Positions 52,048-61,721 are shown, numbered from the stretch's first letter. The stretch is 64,000 bases of DNA from Paenibacillus sp. FSL K6-1096 (GCF_037977055.1 NZ_CP150274.1:6200001-6264000); one strand, 5' to 3'. Numbers and translations are program-made. The notes: generated from the sequence alone by a model not told the origin.

Positions 52048-52242
52048 ATGGCATCCGGCGGAGATGATCTGGTGAAGTACATTACGGAGAAGGTTGTCGT
52101 GTATATTGAGAACCCGCGTGCTGTGCACGCCAGACGGAAGGCAGAGAAGCAGCCATGGGCGGAAAAATGGTTCGGCACCCTGCCGCTCGCCTGGTCCGTC
52201 TGGCGCAGCAAGTGGAGCCGGGACGGAGACAGCAAGGAGTGA
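52048..52242 (+). CDS. YqzE-like small protein
   Basis: A 64-residue protein MASGGDDLVKYITEKVVVYI that continues with charged helix and KWFGTLPLAWSVW. This matches B. subtilis YqzE, encoded near the com/yqh region. The frame opens at 51979, but GGGAGGTG places the start at 52048. Function is unknown. A terminator follows. Confidence 0.8.
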   Translation: MASGGDDLVKYITEKVVVYIENPRAVHARRKAEKQPWAEKWFGTLPLAWSVWRSKWSRDGDSKE

Positions 52243-52268
52243 GCAGGGCTTCAGTTTCACTAAACAGC

Positions 52269-52316
52269 AAACAGCCTTCCCAAGCGCCGATTAAACGGCA
52301 CCCGGGAAGGCTGTTT
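52269..52316. terminator. shared terminator between yqzE and the exported-protein gene
   Basis: AAACAGCCTTCCC and GGGAAGGCTGTTT form a 13-bp stem that serves both convergent genes. Confidence 0.88.
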
Positions 52317-52385
52317 CAGTATGCGGCGGTTCAACTTGCCAATCTGCCGGCTGGCCGCTGGCCGGAGAGCGGCAACCCTGCGCGT

Positions 52386-53465
52386 CTACCGGCTTGAACC
52401 GGGCGAAGGAGCCGAGCCCAGCACGGCTTCTCCCGGCAGCGGCGCAGGCGGTTCATGGAAGGTTCCGGCGTGCTGGAGTGCGCCCAGCGGCAGGAAGCGC
52501 AGCCCGCCTGGACCGGCGGCGGCATAGACCACGGCGGGTTCATTGCCGGCTGAGCCTCCGGCCGCATCGGCCTTCAGCCAGCGCTGGCTGCCGGTAATCA
52601 TGAACGGTGCACCCAGCGCATCGTTGTGTCCGGCTGACTGGAAGGCGAGGCTGCCCCGCTGCTGAAGCAAGGCGGTCAGGCTTGCTTCATTTATATTCTT
52701 CAGTGCAGGTGCAGTCAGCCACAGCAGATCGGCATACGGATCATCCTGTCCGCCGCCGAGAAGGGCGGGCAGGGGAGCGCGTAACTGATCCGCCTTGGAG
52801 GATAGTACGGCTGTGCTGTCGGGCAGCACGCTCAGAATCCGTTCAGCCTCCTTGGAGGTCCAGGGCAGCACCTCCGGGACAGAGGCATTAAGATACACTG
52901 TTTGGTGCCCAATTGTCAGTTCCCAGACCGGCAACAATGGAGCATAGAGCGCTTTAAGCTTGATTGTACCTGAAGAAGTAGCTGGAATAAGTCCTTGCTG
53001 CACCAGATACTGGCGCAGTTCGTTCATACTGTAGGGAAGGCCGTCTGTTCCGGCTCCATATTCACTGAGCAGATAGCTGCCATTGTCCGCCGCAGAAATA
53101 ATGAGATAGCCGATCCGTTGTCCGCCGTCCATCACATTAACCAGCCAGCTGCGCGTCCCCGGACCCAGCGGATAGACCTCGGTTGCGGCATCCTTCCATT
53201 CCTTAAAAGGAGCATTAGCCGACAACTGCCCGATCATCTGCTGTGTAAAAGCCTTCAGCGTCTCCGGCGCCGGAACCGGCTTCATGGCCAGTGCCGGAAG
53301 CGCCTCCTGCATGACAGCCTGGGTCACAGTAGCACGGCCTGCCTGAGAGGCGTGCACAGCGGGAGAGGCGGTGCTTGCAGCCAGCAGAGACAGTGCGGGC
53401 GCCAGGCAGAGGAGCAGGCGGCCCAGCCGCCGGAGCGCCCTCTGCTGCCTTGCATAGTTCTTCAT
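52386..53465 (-). CDS. hypothetical exported protein, 359 aa
   Basis: A 359-residue protein with a signal peptide (RRLGRLLLCLAPALSLLAAS, Ala-x-Ala cleavage near residue 35). The mature part contains a repeated beta-rich segment (IGYLIISAADNGSYLLSEYG; LLPVWELTIGHQTVYLNASV) that resembles inhibitor-like or PepSY-like folds, and a Pro/Gly/Ala-rich tail. GAAAGGTG supports the ATG at 53465 over the GTG at 53477. No family is recognised. It probably acts outside the membrane. Confidence 0.72.
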   Translation of the reverse strand: MKNYARQQRALRRLGRLLLCLAPALSLLAASTASPAVHASQAGRATVTQAVMQEALPALAMKPVPAPETLKAFTQQMIGQLSANAPFKEWKDAATEVYPLGPGTRSWLVNVMDGGQRIGYLIISAADNGSYLLSEYGAGTDGLPYSMNELRQYLVQQGLIPATSSGTIKLKALYAPLLPVWELTIGHQTVYLNASVPEVLPWTSKEAERILSVLPDSTAVLSSKADQLRAPLPALLGGGQDDPYADLLWLTAPALKNINEASLTALLQQRGSLAFQSAGHNDALGAPFMITGSQRWLKADAAGGSAGNEPAVVYAAAGPGGLRFLPLGALQHAGTFHEPPAPLPGEAVLGSAPSPGSSR

Positions 53466-53663
53466 AGATTCGTTCACCTTTCCTGTTCCAAAGGTTAGCG
53501 GAAAGCGCCAAGCCCGGAGTTCCCTGCTGCAGAATCCGGCCCGGCTTCCGTTTCATACTGTAATTGTAGGGGACAAGCCCTGAAAAGGCTGTTGCTTGCT
53601 GTCGCGGCGGGCGGCGGGAATTTCCTTGTTTTTTTGCCTGCTTTTAGCGGACGGGGTCGCATT

Positions 53664-54695
53664 CTATGTGCTGCGCAGATGGAACAGTCCGTACGTGACG
53701 GCAGAAACTGCAATCTGCGGCTCGTACTGCCACGCAGTCTCCTGACGGCGGCGGTTGTATTGCTCCTCTATGCTGAGCCGCTTCTCCTCGTCCTGCTCTT
53801 TGAGCAGCTCCGCATAATAAAGATCCACGATGCTAAGCTCCAGCTCCAGCCGCTCGCGGGCTTCTTCAGCCCAGGTATAATCCATCAGCGCCAGCTTGGA
53901 GGTGAGATACCCTTCCAGCCTGTCGGCTCCGGCGGCAAGGCTCAGCTCCGAGGGCTGGACATGGATATTCTCCGGCAGGCGCGGCGTAAGCTCCCTGGAC
54001 TCCAGCCGGGCGTGGAAATCCGGCACGATCAGGCCGGAGGTCAGCGACACACCGATGAAATGCAGCTCCTCGCGCTTCAGATCACAGGTCATCTCCACCT
54101 TGTAGCAGACCGCCAGCCACGGCTCGTAAGCTGCCGAGAACAGCGTGGTCCGCTGCCGCTGCCCCGGGTCCTCGAACAGCTGCAGACATCTGCCTTCTTC
54201 CCGCGCCGCCGACCAAATCTGGCGCAGACGCTTGCTGCCGTAGGTCACATCCTCCCGGCGGATCATGCCGGGCCCGAGGCGCGGCAGCGCCGGAACGATG
54301 CCGAAGTACCGGGCCAGAATGCTGTCCTCCGGGGCCGCGGACACCCCGGGCGGCAGTGCGCCGCCAGCAGGCTGGGCTGTGCCTGGCTCCGCACCGGCTT
54401 CGGCCTCCGCAGCACGGCGGACGGCCGTGCTGCGCTGGCGGGCCGCAGGTGCAGCGGCCTGCGCTGCCAAGGCATCGTACTTCTCCGGGTCGAAGACGAA
54501 GCTGAAGCTCAGCGTCTCCGGCTCCGCGCCGGTACGCTCCACGAAGCCCCAATAATAGGGGCGGTCTGTCAGCATCCGGTCGGCGCGGGGGGAGAGCTTC
54601 ACCGTCACATGCAGCGGGGAGGCCTCCAGAATGGTGCATTCAGTCACCTCCAGATAATCCATGACCTGCTTACGTATTTCCGCAGGGGACAGCAT
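53664..54695 (-). CDS. yqhG: YqhG-family protein
   Basis: A 343-residue protein matching B. subtilis YqhG in its ends: MLSPAEIRKQVMDYLEVTEC and EEQYNRRRQETAWQYEPQIA. The middle (about 80-120) is an Ala/Pro-rich linker absent from shorter homologues. YqhG is always next to the YqhH helicase; here the two genes overlap by one base. The function is unknown, and a helicase partner role is inferred from context. Confidence 0.85.
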   Translation of the reverse strand: MLSPAEIRKQVMDYLEVTECTILEASPLHVTVKLSPRADRMLTDRPYYWGFVERTGAEPETLSFSFVFDPEKYDALAAQAAAPAARQRSTAVRRAAEAEAGAEPGTAQPAGGALPPGVSAAPEDSILARYFGIVPALPRLGPGMIRREDVTYGSKRLRQIWSAAREEGRCLQLFEDPGQRQRTTLFSAAYEPWLAVCYKVEMTCDLKREELHFIGVSLTSGLIVPDFHARLESRELTPRLPENIHVQPSELSLAAGADRLEGYLTSKLALMDYTWAEEARERLELELSIVDLYYAELLKEQDEEKRLSIEEQYNRRRQETAWQYEPQIAVSAVTYGLFHLRST

Positions 54696-56440
54696 CAGGA
54701 GTTCACCCCGCTCTCATCCAGTCCGGACTGGGCCAGTCCGCTGAGCGTATCGCCGATGCCGTCCAGCCCGCTGCGCAGCTCCTCGTCGCTGCGGGCTTCG
54801 AGGACGATTTTGTACAGGCTTTTCTCCAGCGACCCGTTCTGCTCGAAGCGCTCCAGGATTACGTCCAGCCCGCCGATGACCATCTCGAACATGTTGATTT
54901 TCTCATGCAGCAGGTGGAGGATATGCTCTTCGATAGTCCCATGTGTGGAGAGGTTGTAAATCACTACATCATTCTCCTGGCCCAGCCGGTGCACCCGGCC
55001 GATCCGCTGCTCGACCCGCATCGGGTTCCAGGGCAGATCGAAATTGATCATATGGTGGCAGAACTGCAGGTTAATGCCCTCGCCGCCCGCTTCCGTAGCA
55101 ATCATCACCTGGGCGCGGCCGCGGAAGAGGTCCATCATCCAGTCTTTTTTGCCGCGGTTCATCCCGCCCGAGTAGGTCACACACTGCAGCCCGTGGTCAC
55201 GGAAATATTGCAGCAGATACTCCTGTGTGGCGCGGTATTCGGTGAACACAATGACCTTCTCGTCCATCTCCCGGATCAGTTCAATCGTTTTCTCGGCCTT
55301 CGTATTGGTCTTGACCGTGCGGATTGTCTGGAGCAGCCCCATCATCCGCTCGCGCTTAGGCGAGTCCTCCGGCAGCTTCTTGATCAGATTAACCAGCGTG
55401 ACGAACACGGCATCGCGGCTGCTGCACACCTCGCGCTGAAGCGTAACCAGGGAGAGCATGCTGCTGAGATTGCCGCCCGCCTCCTGATACTGGTCCTTGA
55501 CGAAGGCGGTCACGCCGTCATACAGAGCCTTCTCCTCCGCAGAGAGGGTGAGCGGGATGTTGCGCACCTTGCGCTTGGTGAAATTCACCGGACCCTCGCC
55601 CCGGCGGTTGCGGATCATCACCTTGGACAGCTCGCCCCGGAGCTGGACCTCATTCTTAGGCTGGCGTTTATCCACAACGAAATTGGCGGCAAAATCCCCC
55701 TGATTCCCAAGCTGCCCCGGCTTCAGAATGGTAATCAGATTGAACAGCTCGCCGAGGTCGTTCTGCACGGGGGTGGCGGTGAGCAGGAGGCAGTATTTTT
55801 TGCGCAGCTGCTGGACGAACTGGTAATTGGTCGATTTCTTGTTCTTCAGCTTATGGGCTTCATCGATGATCAGCATGTCGTACTCCTGGCTCAGCAGCAT
55901 CTCCTTGTGCGGGTCGCGCTTGGCGGTATCCATCGAGGCGACCACGATATCGTTGCCCCAGGAGTAGGTCTTCTTCTGCGCCACGGCAGCAATGCCGAAT
56001 TTGGTATTCAGCTCGCGCACCCACTGCAGGACGAGCGAAGCGGGCACCAGAATCAGCACCCGGCTGACGAGGCCGCGCACCAGGTATTCTTTTAACACCA
56101 GTCCGGCTTCAATTGTCTTGCCCAGGCCTACTTCATCGGCGAGAATCGCCCGTCCCGACATCTCGAACAGCACCTTATGCGCGGTATCAAGCTGATGCGG
56201 CAGCGGCGACAGCCCGGACAGATGCTTCATGCACTGCAGCTCATCGAAGCTCGTGACCAGGCCCGACTGCTCTCCCTGAACGGCCAGACGGGATAACCGC
56301 CAGTCTCCCCAGGGGCCGCCTTTGTCGAGTCTGGATTCCAGATCCTGCAGCCAATTTCGCTCAAAAGAAAGAGGAACAGGCAGCAGCGGCGCAGCCGTTA
56401 CGGTCTCATGGGGCAGGGAATTGCGGAATAATTGCGTCAT
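54695..56440 (-). CDS. yqhH: SNF2-family DEAD/DEAH helicase (YqhH)
   Basis: A 581-residue SWI2/SNF2 ATPase. Walker A ADEVGLGKTIEAGLVL, DEAH box LIIDEAHKLKN, LTATPVQNDLGELFNL, and the C-terminal motifs VIVFTEYRATQEYL, ATEAGGEGINLQFCHHMINF and VEQRIGRVHRLGQ are all present. It lacks extra accessory domains and resembles RapA/HepA-like bacterial members. It is the first gene of a two-gene operon with yqhG and is transcribed away from nrdJ. The role in DNA or RNA transactions is not defined. Confidence 0.93.
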   Translation of the reverse strand: MTQLFRNSLPHETVTAAPLLPVPLSFERNWLQDLESRLDKGGPWGDWRLSRLAVQGEQSGLVTSFDELQCMKHLSGLSPLPHQLDTAHKVLFEMSGRAILADEVGLGKTIEAGLVLKEYLVRGLVSRVLILVPASLVLQWVRELNTKFGIAAVAQKKTYSWGNDIVVASMDTAKRDPHKEMLLSQEYDMLIIDEAHKLKNKKSTNYQFVQQLRKKYCLLLTATPVQNDLGELFNLITILKPGQLGNQGDFAANFVVDKRQPKNEVQLRGELSKVMIRNRRGEGPVNFTKRKVRNIPLTLSAEEKALYDGVTAFVKDQYQEAGGNLSSMLSLVTLQREVCSSRDAVFVTLVNLIKKLPEDSPKRERMMGLLQTIRTVKTNTKAEKTIELIREMDEKVIVFTEYRATQEYLLQYFRDHGLQCVTYSGGMNRGKKDWMMDLFRGRAQVMIATEAGGEGINLQFCHHMINFDLPWNPMRVEQRIGRVHRLGQENDVVIYNLSTHGTIEEHILHLLHEKINMFEMVIGGLDVILERFEQNGSLEKSLYKIVLEARSDEELRSGLDGIGDTLSGLAQSGLDESGVNS

Positions 56441-56676
56441 GATGCAGCCTCCTCCGGTGCGGTTTCATATCGAATGCGTACCAGTAGTATGCGCGTTTCA
56501 GAGAGATTTCATAACCCCGCTTCACCGGGCTGACGCCTGCGGGACCTGCATTTTCCCTGTAAAGCTTTCAGGATCACCGCCGGCAAAAAAACGAGAAAGA
56601 CGGAGGAAACAAGCGTTCTTTTCCTGATTTCTGGGCATTCCCGCCCGGGGCTGGTTTTTTCAAAAAAGACCTTAAG

Positions 56677-56725
56677 GCACAATATGTGGTATAGTTTTGA
56701 AGTTAAAGTACACCATATATTGTTA
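56677..56725 (+). promoter_or_regulatory. pair of NrdR-box-like sites before nrdJ
   Basis: GCACAATATGTGGTAT (56677-56692) and ACACCATATATTGTTA (56710-56725) each match the NrdR consensus ACACTATATATTGTGT at about 12 of 16 positions. Their starts are 33 bases apart, near three helical turns. NrdR represses ribonucleotide reductase genes. The rest of 56441-56812 holds nothing else I can support. Confidence 0.6.
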
Positions 56726-56812
56726 CAGAAGTGTGAAGTGTGGTCCGTCCGCGGGCCTCTCACCTCAAGTGTCCGGAAGCATCACCTATTAATCAACCGG
56801 GAGGTTTTGCTA

Positions 56813-59800
56813 TTGAGTACAGTAGAGCGTGGCAATCGTCTGGAAGGTCTGAGCGAGAAAATTTTCCTGGACCGTTATGCCTGGAAGGATGCAGACAGCA
56901 ATCATGCGAAGGTGGGCGATGTCGTCCTTGTGCTGACGAAGGATGATCCGAAGTTCCCGACCAAGGAGGTCGGTGAGATTGTCGAGCGTACCGGCCGGAC
57001 CGTTACGGTCAGGACCCGCAGCGGCGAGCTGGTGCAGTCCGATGTGGAGAAGCTGACGCTGAATATAGAGAAGACACCGGAGGAGATGTGGGACCGCCTC
57101 GCCGCCGCGATGGCCTCTGTGGAGAAGACACCTGAGCTTCAGGAGGAGTGGACAAGCCGGTTCCGCTCGATTCTGGATGACTGGAAGCTGGTTCCGGGCG
57201 GACGGATTGCGGCAGGCGCCGGGGCGAGCGAAGAGCTTACGCTGTTCAACTGCTATGTCATTCCATCGCCAAAAGACAGCCGGGGCGGCATCATGGAGAC
57301 CCTCTCCGAGATGACCGAGATTATGGCCCGCGGCGGCGGGGTCGGCATTAACCTGTCCTCGCTGCGTCCGCGCCGCGCTATTGTGCGTGGGGTGAACGGT
57401 TCCTCCAGCGGCTCCGTGTCCTGGGGCGGCCTGTTCAGCTATACGACCGGACTGATTGAACAAGGCGGCAGCCGCCGCGGTGCGCTGATGCTGATGATCA
57501 ACGACTGGCACCCGGATGTGCTGGACTTCATCACCGTGAAGCAGACGATGGGCCAGGTCACGAACGCCAACCTGTCGGTATGCGTCAGCAACGGCTTCAT
57601 GAAGGCAGTGAAGGAGGATCTGGACTGGGAGCTGGTCTTCCCCGACACCACCGATCCGGATTACGACACGCTCTGGGACGGCGATCTGGATAAATGGAAG
57701 GCCGACAACCGCCGCGTCATCCCGTACCGCACCGTCAAAGCCCGCGATGTCTGGCACACGATTATCGAATCGGCCTGGAAATCAGCGGAGCCGGGCGTTG
57801 TTTTCATGGAATATTATAATCAGATGTCGAATAGCTGGTATTTCAATCCGATTATTTGTACTAATCCGTGCTTCCACCCGGACACCAGAATTGCCACGGA
57901 ATACGGCCTTTTAACCATCGAGGAGCTATATAAGAAGGTCGGAACGGAATCCTTCCTGGTTGGAACCGATCTGAGACTAGTGGAGCAGGCCAAAGTGGTC
58001 GGCGGCAGAAGCTATGAAATTCCGGGCCTGCAGATGAGACGGGCTACAGTATTCCCGACCGGGACGAGAGAGACCCTGAAGATCTCTCTGCAAAATGGAG
58101 TCGAGCTGTCCGTAACCCCTGAGCACCGCCTATTTACCGATTCCGGCTGGAAAGAGGCCCGGAACCTGAGTGCTGAAGATAGTGTGTACCTGCAGTCCGG
58201 TGAGGGCGGCTTTGCGGCTGAGGATGAGCTTGGTGAGGATTGGGTCAAAGAAGAGCTGGAGAAACTCGGAGTCAATGATGTTAGAGCCGCCGAGAAAGAG
58301 ATTCCGGCTGCGCTATATACCGCTTCACGCGAGAAAGTCGTAGCCTTCCTGCAAGGATTATTCTCGGCAGATGGAACTGTGTATGACCGTGACGAAATGC
58401 GCTCTACTGTAGGGCTGACCTCAGCGTCCAAGAAGCTGCTCCAAGGCGTTCAATTGCTGCTGCTTAATTTCGGAATTAATAGCTCCATTAATAACGATGA
58501 ACACAGTGGATTCTATGAGCTGATCTTAAGCGGCAACAACATCCTGGAGTTCAAGAATAAGATCGGCTTCAAGCTGCTTACCAGAAAACAAGAGGCGCTG
58601 GAGCGCATTGCCAGACCTTCCCGCAAAAATGAAAAGTTTATCTCCAAAGTCGTTGGCATCGAAGCAGGCGAGGTAGTGACAGTATACGATATTACCGAGC
58701 CTGTAACGCATTCGCTGATCGCTGGCGGTGTTGTAGCTCATAACTGTGGTGAACAAGGACTGCCCGGCTGGGGCGTGTGCAACCTGTCCGCCGTCAATCT
58801 TTCCAAGTTCTACGATGCCGAGAAGCATGATGTGGACTGGGCAGACCTGGCGAGAACCACCCGGTATTCCGTGCGCTTCCTGGACAATGTTATCGACAAG
58901 ACACCGTATCATTTCCCGGAAAATGAAGCCAACCAGAAGCTTGAACGCCGCGTAGGATTAGGCACAATGGGACTGGCTGAGCTGATGATCAAGCTGAATA
59001 TCCGCTATGGCAGCCCGGAATCGCTGGAGTTCCTGGACAAGCTCTACGGCTTCATGGCCCGCGAGGCCTATCTGGCTTCGGCCGAGATTGCCGGAGAGAA
59101 GGGCTCGTTCCAGGCGTTCGACACCGACAAATATTTGCAGAGCGGATTTATGCGGAATATCACTGAGGTCTACCCGGAGGTCGGCGAAGCCATCCGCAAG
59201 CAGGGAATGCGCAACGTCACTGTAATCACCCAGGCTCCTACGGGCAGCACAGGAACTATGGTTGGTACATCTACAGGAATCGAGCCGTATTTCGCCTTCA
59301 AATATTTCCGCCAGAGCCGTCTCGGCTATGACGAGCAATTCGTGCCAATTGCCCAGGAATGGTTGGAAGCTCATCCGGGAGAAGAACTGCCGGACTACTT
59401 CGTCACCTCGATGGACCTGTCCGCCAAGGATCATATCCGCGCACAGGCCGCCATCCAGCGCTGGGTGGACAGCTCGATCTCCAAGACTGCGAACTGCCCG
59501 TCTGACTTCACGGTGGAGGAGACCGCCGAGCTGTATGAAATGGCCTTCGATCTGGGCTGCAAAGGCGTGACCATCTACCGTGACGGCAGCCGTGACGTGC
59601 AAGTACTGGAAACGGCGAAGAAGGAAGACAAGAAGGACGCTGCGGCAAAAGTCGAACCGGTGGAAGCAAAAGCTACTGAACCAGCAGCTCCTCATAATTA
59701 TACTGTAGTTGCAGAGCCAATCACTATGAAAGCATCGGAGGGTCTGCCGGGGACCGGCGGAGTGGACAAGCAATACAAGAAGCGCCCGCAGGTGCTGCGC

Positions 59801-60355
59801 GGAGCAACCTATAAGATCAACACGCCGTTCGGCATGGCGTATATCACGATCAACGATCTAGACGGAATCCCGGCCGAAATCTTCCTGAACGTCGGTAAGG
59901 CTGGCTCTGACGTCTTCGCCATGGCCGAAGCCCTCGGCCGCGTCTGCTCGCTATTCCTGCGCTACGGCGACCACGGCGAGAAGGTCGGCCTGCTGATCAA
60001 GCATCTTAAGGGCATCGGCGGCTCCGGCGCCATCGGTTTTGGCGCAAACCGCGTCGAGTCCATTGCCGACGCAGTAGCCAAGGCTCTGGAGACCCATGTG
60101 CAGACCAACGCCCATGACGACCACATCCCGGCGCCCATCGCCGCAACACTGGAGCTTGATTTCAACGAGGCGCTGAGCGCCGAGCTGAAATCCAACGTCC
60201 CAGCCGCATCCGCGGATGATGGTCACGGCAGCCACGGCGCGCATAATCACGCTACCGCCTCGCGCGACCTCTGCCCTTCCTGCGGCAGCGCCTCGCTGAT
60301 TAATATTGAGGGTTGTAAGACTTGCGGAAATTGCGGGTATAGCCGGTGCGGGTGA
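56813..60355 (+). CDS. nrdJ: adenosylcobalamin-dependent (class II) ribonucleotide reductase containing an intein
   Basis: The precursor has 1180 residues, 888 after removal of the intein at 57869-58744. It reduces ribonucleotides using adenosylcobalamin. Conserved class II features include TLFNCYVIPSPKDSRGGIME, ARGGGVGINLSSLRP, NPCGEQGLPGWGVCNLSAVN (split by the intein), QAPTGSTGTMVGTSTGIEP and a C-terminal cysteine cluster CPSCGSASL and CKTCGNCG that recycles the active-site thiols. The frame opens at 56684, but GGGAGG places the start at TTG 56813. Host activity requires protein splicing. Confidence 0.95.
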   Translation: MSTVERGNRLEGLSEKIFLDRYAWKDADSNHAKVGDVVLVLTKDDPKFPTKEVGEIVERTGRTVTVRTRSGELVQSDVEKLTLNIEKTPEEMWDRLAAAMASVEKTPELQEEWTSRFRSILDDWKLVPGGRIAAGAGASEELTLFNCYVIPSPKDSRGGIMETLSEMTEIMARGGGVGINLSSLRPRRAIVRGVNGSSSGSVSWGGLFSYTTGLIEQGGSRRGALMLMINDWHPDVLDFITVKQTMGQVTNANLSVCVSNGFMKAVKEDLDWELVFPDTTDPDYDTLWDGDLDKWKADNRRVIPYRTVKARDVWHTIIESAWKSAEPGVVFMEYYNQMSNSWYFNPIICTNPCFHPDTRIATEYGLLTIEELYKKVGTESFLVGTDLRLVEQAKVVGGRSYEIPGLQMRRATVFPTGTRETLKISLQNGVELSVTPEHRLFTDSGWKEARNLSAEDSVYLQSGEGGFAAEDELGEDWVKEELEKLGVNDVRAAEKEIPAALYTASREKVVAFLQGLFSADGTVYDRDEMRSTVGLTSASKKLLQGVQLLLLNFGINSSINNDEHSGFYELILSGNNILEFKNKIGFKLLTRKQEALERIARPSRKNEKFISKVVGIEAGEVVTVYDITEPVTHSLIAGGVVAHNCGEQGLPGWGVCNLSAVNLSKFYDAEKHDVDWADLARTTRYSVRFLDNVIDKTPYHFPENEANQKLERRVGLGTMGLAELMIKLNIRYGSPESLEFLDKLYGFMAREAYLASAEIAGEKGSFQAFDTDKYLQSGFMRNITEVYPEVGEAIRKQGMRNVTVITQAPTGSTGTMVGTSTGIEPYFAFKYFRQSRLGYDEQFVPIAQEWLEAHPGEELPDYFVTSMDLSAKDHIRAQAAIQRWVDSSISKTANCPSDFTVEETAELYEMAFDLGCKGVTIYRDGSRDVQVLETAKKEDKKDAAAKVEPVEAKATEPAAPHNYTVVAEPITMKASEGLPGTGGVDKQYKKRPQVLRGATYKINTPFGMAYITINDLDGIPAEIFLNVGKAGSDVFAMAEALGRVCSLFLRYGDHGEKVGLLIKHLKGIGGSGAIGFGANRVESIADAVAKALETHVQTNAHDDHIPAPIAATLELDFNEALSAELKSNVPAASADDGHGSHGAHNHATASRDLCPSCGSASLINIEGCKTCGNCGYSRCG
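57869..58744 (+). other. intein in nrdJ, 292 residues
   Basis: The insertion begins with Cys (CFHPDTRIATEYGLLTI, block A) and ends HN before the Cys of CGEQ. Block B is VELSVTPEHRLFTDSG, with the TxxH motif. A LAGLIDADG-type block reads VVAFLQGLFSADGTVYD. Block F/G is VVTVYDITEPVTHSLIAGG ending VVAHN. The second endonuclease motif is less clear, so homing activity may be weakened. It sits between NP and CGEQ, so the first extein residue after splicing is the thiyl-radical cysteine. Confidence 0.95.
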
Positions 60356-60390
60356 GGGGAGATAACAAACAAGTTTTGTTCTAAAATGTA

Positions 60391-60434
60391 AAATAACGTG
60401 GGAAGCGATAGTTGCTCCCACGTTATTTTTTTAT
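60391..60434 (+). terminator. intrinsic terminator after nrdJ
   Basis: AATAACGTGGGA and TCCCACGTTATT form the stem, followed by TTTTTATT. Confidence 0.9.
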
Positions 60435-60578
60435 TATAAAAGTAAATTGTCAACGTTTCATTAAGCTAACGGGCAGGTTAGTAATAAAAGAACTATACAT
60501 TGATAATACAATTTGTTCCAGCTACAATCATAGAGAATATAGCTTGTTTTCTTTTAACAGCTTCTTGTTAATGGACAG

Positions 60579-61040
60579 ATGGTTTTCGTTTATGTTTATC
60601 CCGATCTTATGAACCAAAACTGCGATTATATTTACGATTGGGATAAACAGTTACTATTTGAACTTGCAGATTTTACGGATAAGGTAGTTCTCGACCTGGG
60701 AAGCGGTACAGGAAGGCTTGCATTTGCCGCAGCAGAAAAGGCGAAAAGGGTTTATGCGTGCGAACCCACCGATATGCTAAGGGAGTACATGCGCGATAAA
60801 ATCAAACGTGAGAATATTAATAATGTTGTAGTCGTAGACGATACGATCGAGAACATCCCTTATGAGGATAATTCCTTCGATATTGTGATGTCGGGGCATG
60901 TAGTGGGCGACAATTATGACGCTCAGATTGCTGAACTGTCCAGGGCTGTTAAAAACGGTGGTTGATTGCATCGGGGAAGATAATAGGAAGAGGGAACACG
61001 ATGAAGAATTAATAAAAAGAGGTTTTGAGTCGTTTTAGTT
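60579..61040 (+). pseudogene. class I SAM-dependent methyltransferase, decayed
   Basis: The first frame (to 60965) encodes the Rossmann start of a methyltransferase: VVLDLGSGTGRLAFAAAEKA (motif I), YACEPTDMLREYMRDKI, and NSFDIVMSGHVVGDNYD (motif IV). It stops right after KNGG. The next two thirds of the expected domain appear in another frame as DCIGEDNRKREHDEELIKRG, then end at an in-frame stop in GFESF. At least one frameshift and one nonsense change are needed, and the C-terminus is missing. The N-terminus also looks shortened. The segment is more A/T-rich than its neighbours. Confidence 0.75.
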
Positions 61041-61074
61041 CGTAAATAAATGCGTGTCATTAATAACGTGTTAG

Positions 61075-61102
61075 AAGGCTCTGTATATATTGACAGAGCC
61101 TG
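61075..61102. terminator. small hairpin after the methyltransferase remnant
   Basis: AGGCTCTGT and ACAGAGCCT form a perfect 9-bp stem. Confidence 0.5.
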
Positions 61103-61114
61103 TGTTAGTTGAAC

Positions 61115-61172
61115 GACAACAGCGGCAGCCTAAGACAGTATTCATCCAGTCTTGGCTCGCCGCTGTTTTTAG
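61115..61172 (+). terminator. intrinsic terminator, plus strand
   Basis: CAGCGGC with inner GCC and AAGAC pairs with GTCTT, GGC and GCCGCTG, followed by TTTTTAG. It probably ended the decayed plus-strand transcript and may limit read-through toward the arsenic genes. Confidence 0.7.
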
Positions 61173-61204
61173 TTCATTATTTTCGCCAAACATCTATACT
61201 AAAC

Positions 61205-61702
61205 TCAAAGCAACTTCTCCATAATCATCACATCTATAAATTCTCCATCCATAACCCCTTGTTTCTCAAATACTCCGACTTGCCGATACCCCATCTTCCG
61301 GTACAGCCCTTGACCGTTTTCATTGAATGGAAAGGTAAAGAGAACGATTTTATAAAAGCTGTTTTCTTTTGCCACCTTGTGTAAGGACTCCAGGAGAGAG
61401 CTGCCTGCACCCTGCCCACGAAAGCTGCGGTCAATGTAGACTGATAGGTCTGCGACCCCATTATAAGCGCAGCGGTGGGAGTAAGGATTCAAAGAGGCCC
61501 AGCCAATAACTTTACCTTCGGTTTCTGCCACCAAAACACTAAAGCGGCCTTGGCGATCGTTGAACCATGCTTCCATATAGGAGGAGTCTTTTGTCTCTGT
61601 TTCAAGTGTAGCGATCCGGTCCTCGATCCCCTGATTGTAGATGCGAAGGATACTTTCGATATCCTCTGGACTAGCCTGTCGAACAGTTAACGTAGTAATC
61701 AT
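61205..61702 (-). CDS. GNAT acetyltransferase, ArsN1-like
   Basis: A 165-residue GNAT resembling phosphinothricin/arsinothricin N-acetyltransferases: VRQASPEDIESILRIYNQGI at the start, IGWASLNPYSHRCAYNGVAD, the acetyl-CoA loop RSFRGQGAGSSLLES, and YRKMGYRQVGVFEKQGVMDG at the end. ArsN1 detoxifies the arsenic antibiotic arsinothricin, and the position right after arsM supports that over resistance to phosphinothricin. It is separated from arsM by 19 bases and is the last gene of the unit. Confidence 0.82.
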   Translation of the reverse strand: MITTLTVRQASPEDIESILRIYNQGIEDRIATLETETKDSSYMEAWFNDRQGRFSVLVAETEGKVIGWASLNPYSHRCAYNGVADLSVYIDRSFRGQGAGSSLLESLHKVAKENSFYKIVLFTFPFNENGQGLYRKMGYRQVGVFEKQGVMDGEFIDVMIMEKLL

Positions 61703-61721
61703 ATAACAATCCCCCTATAGC

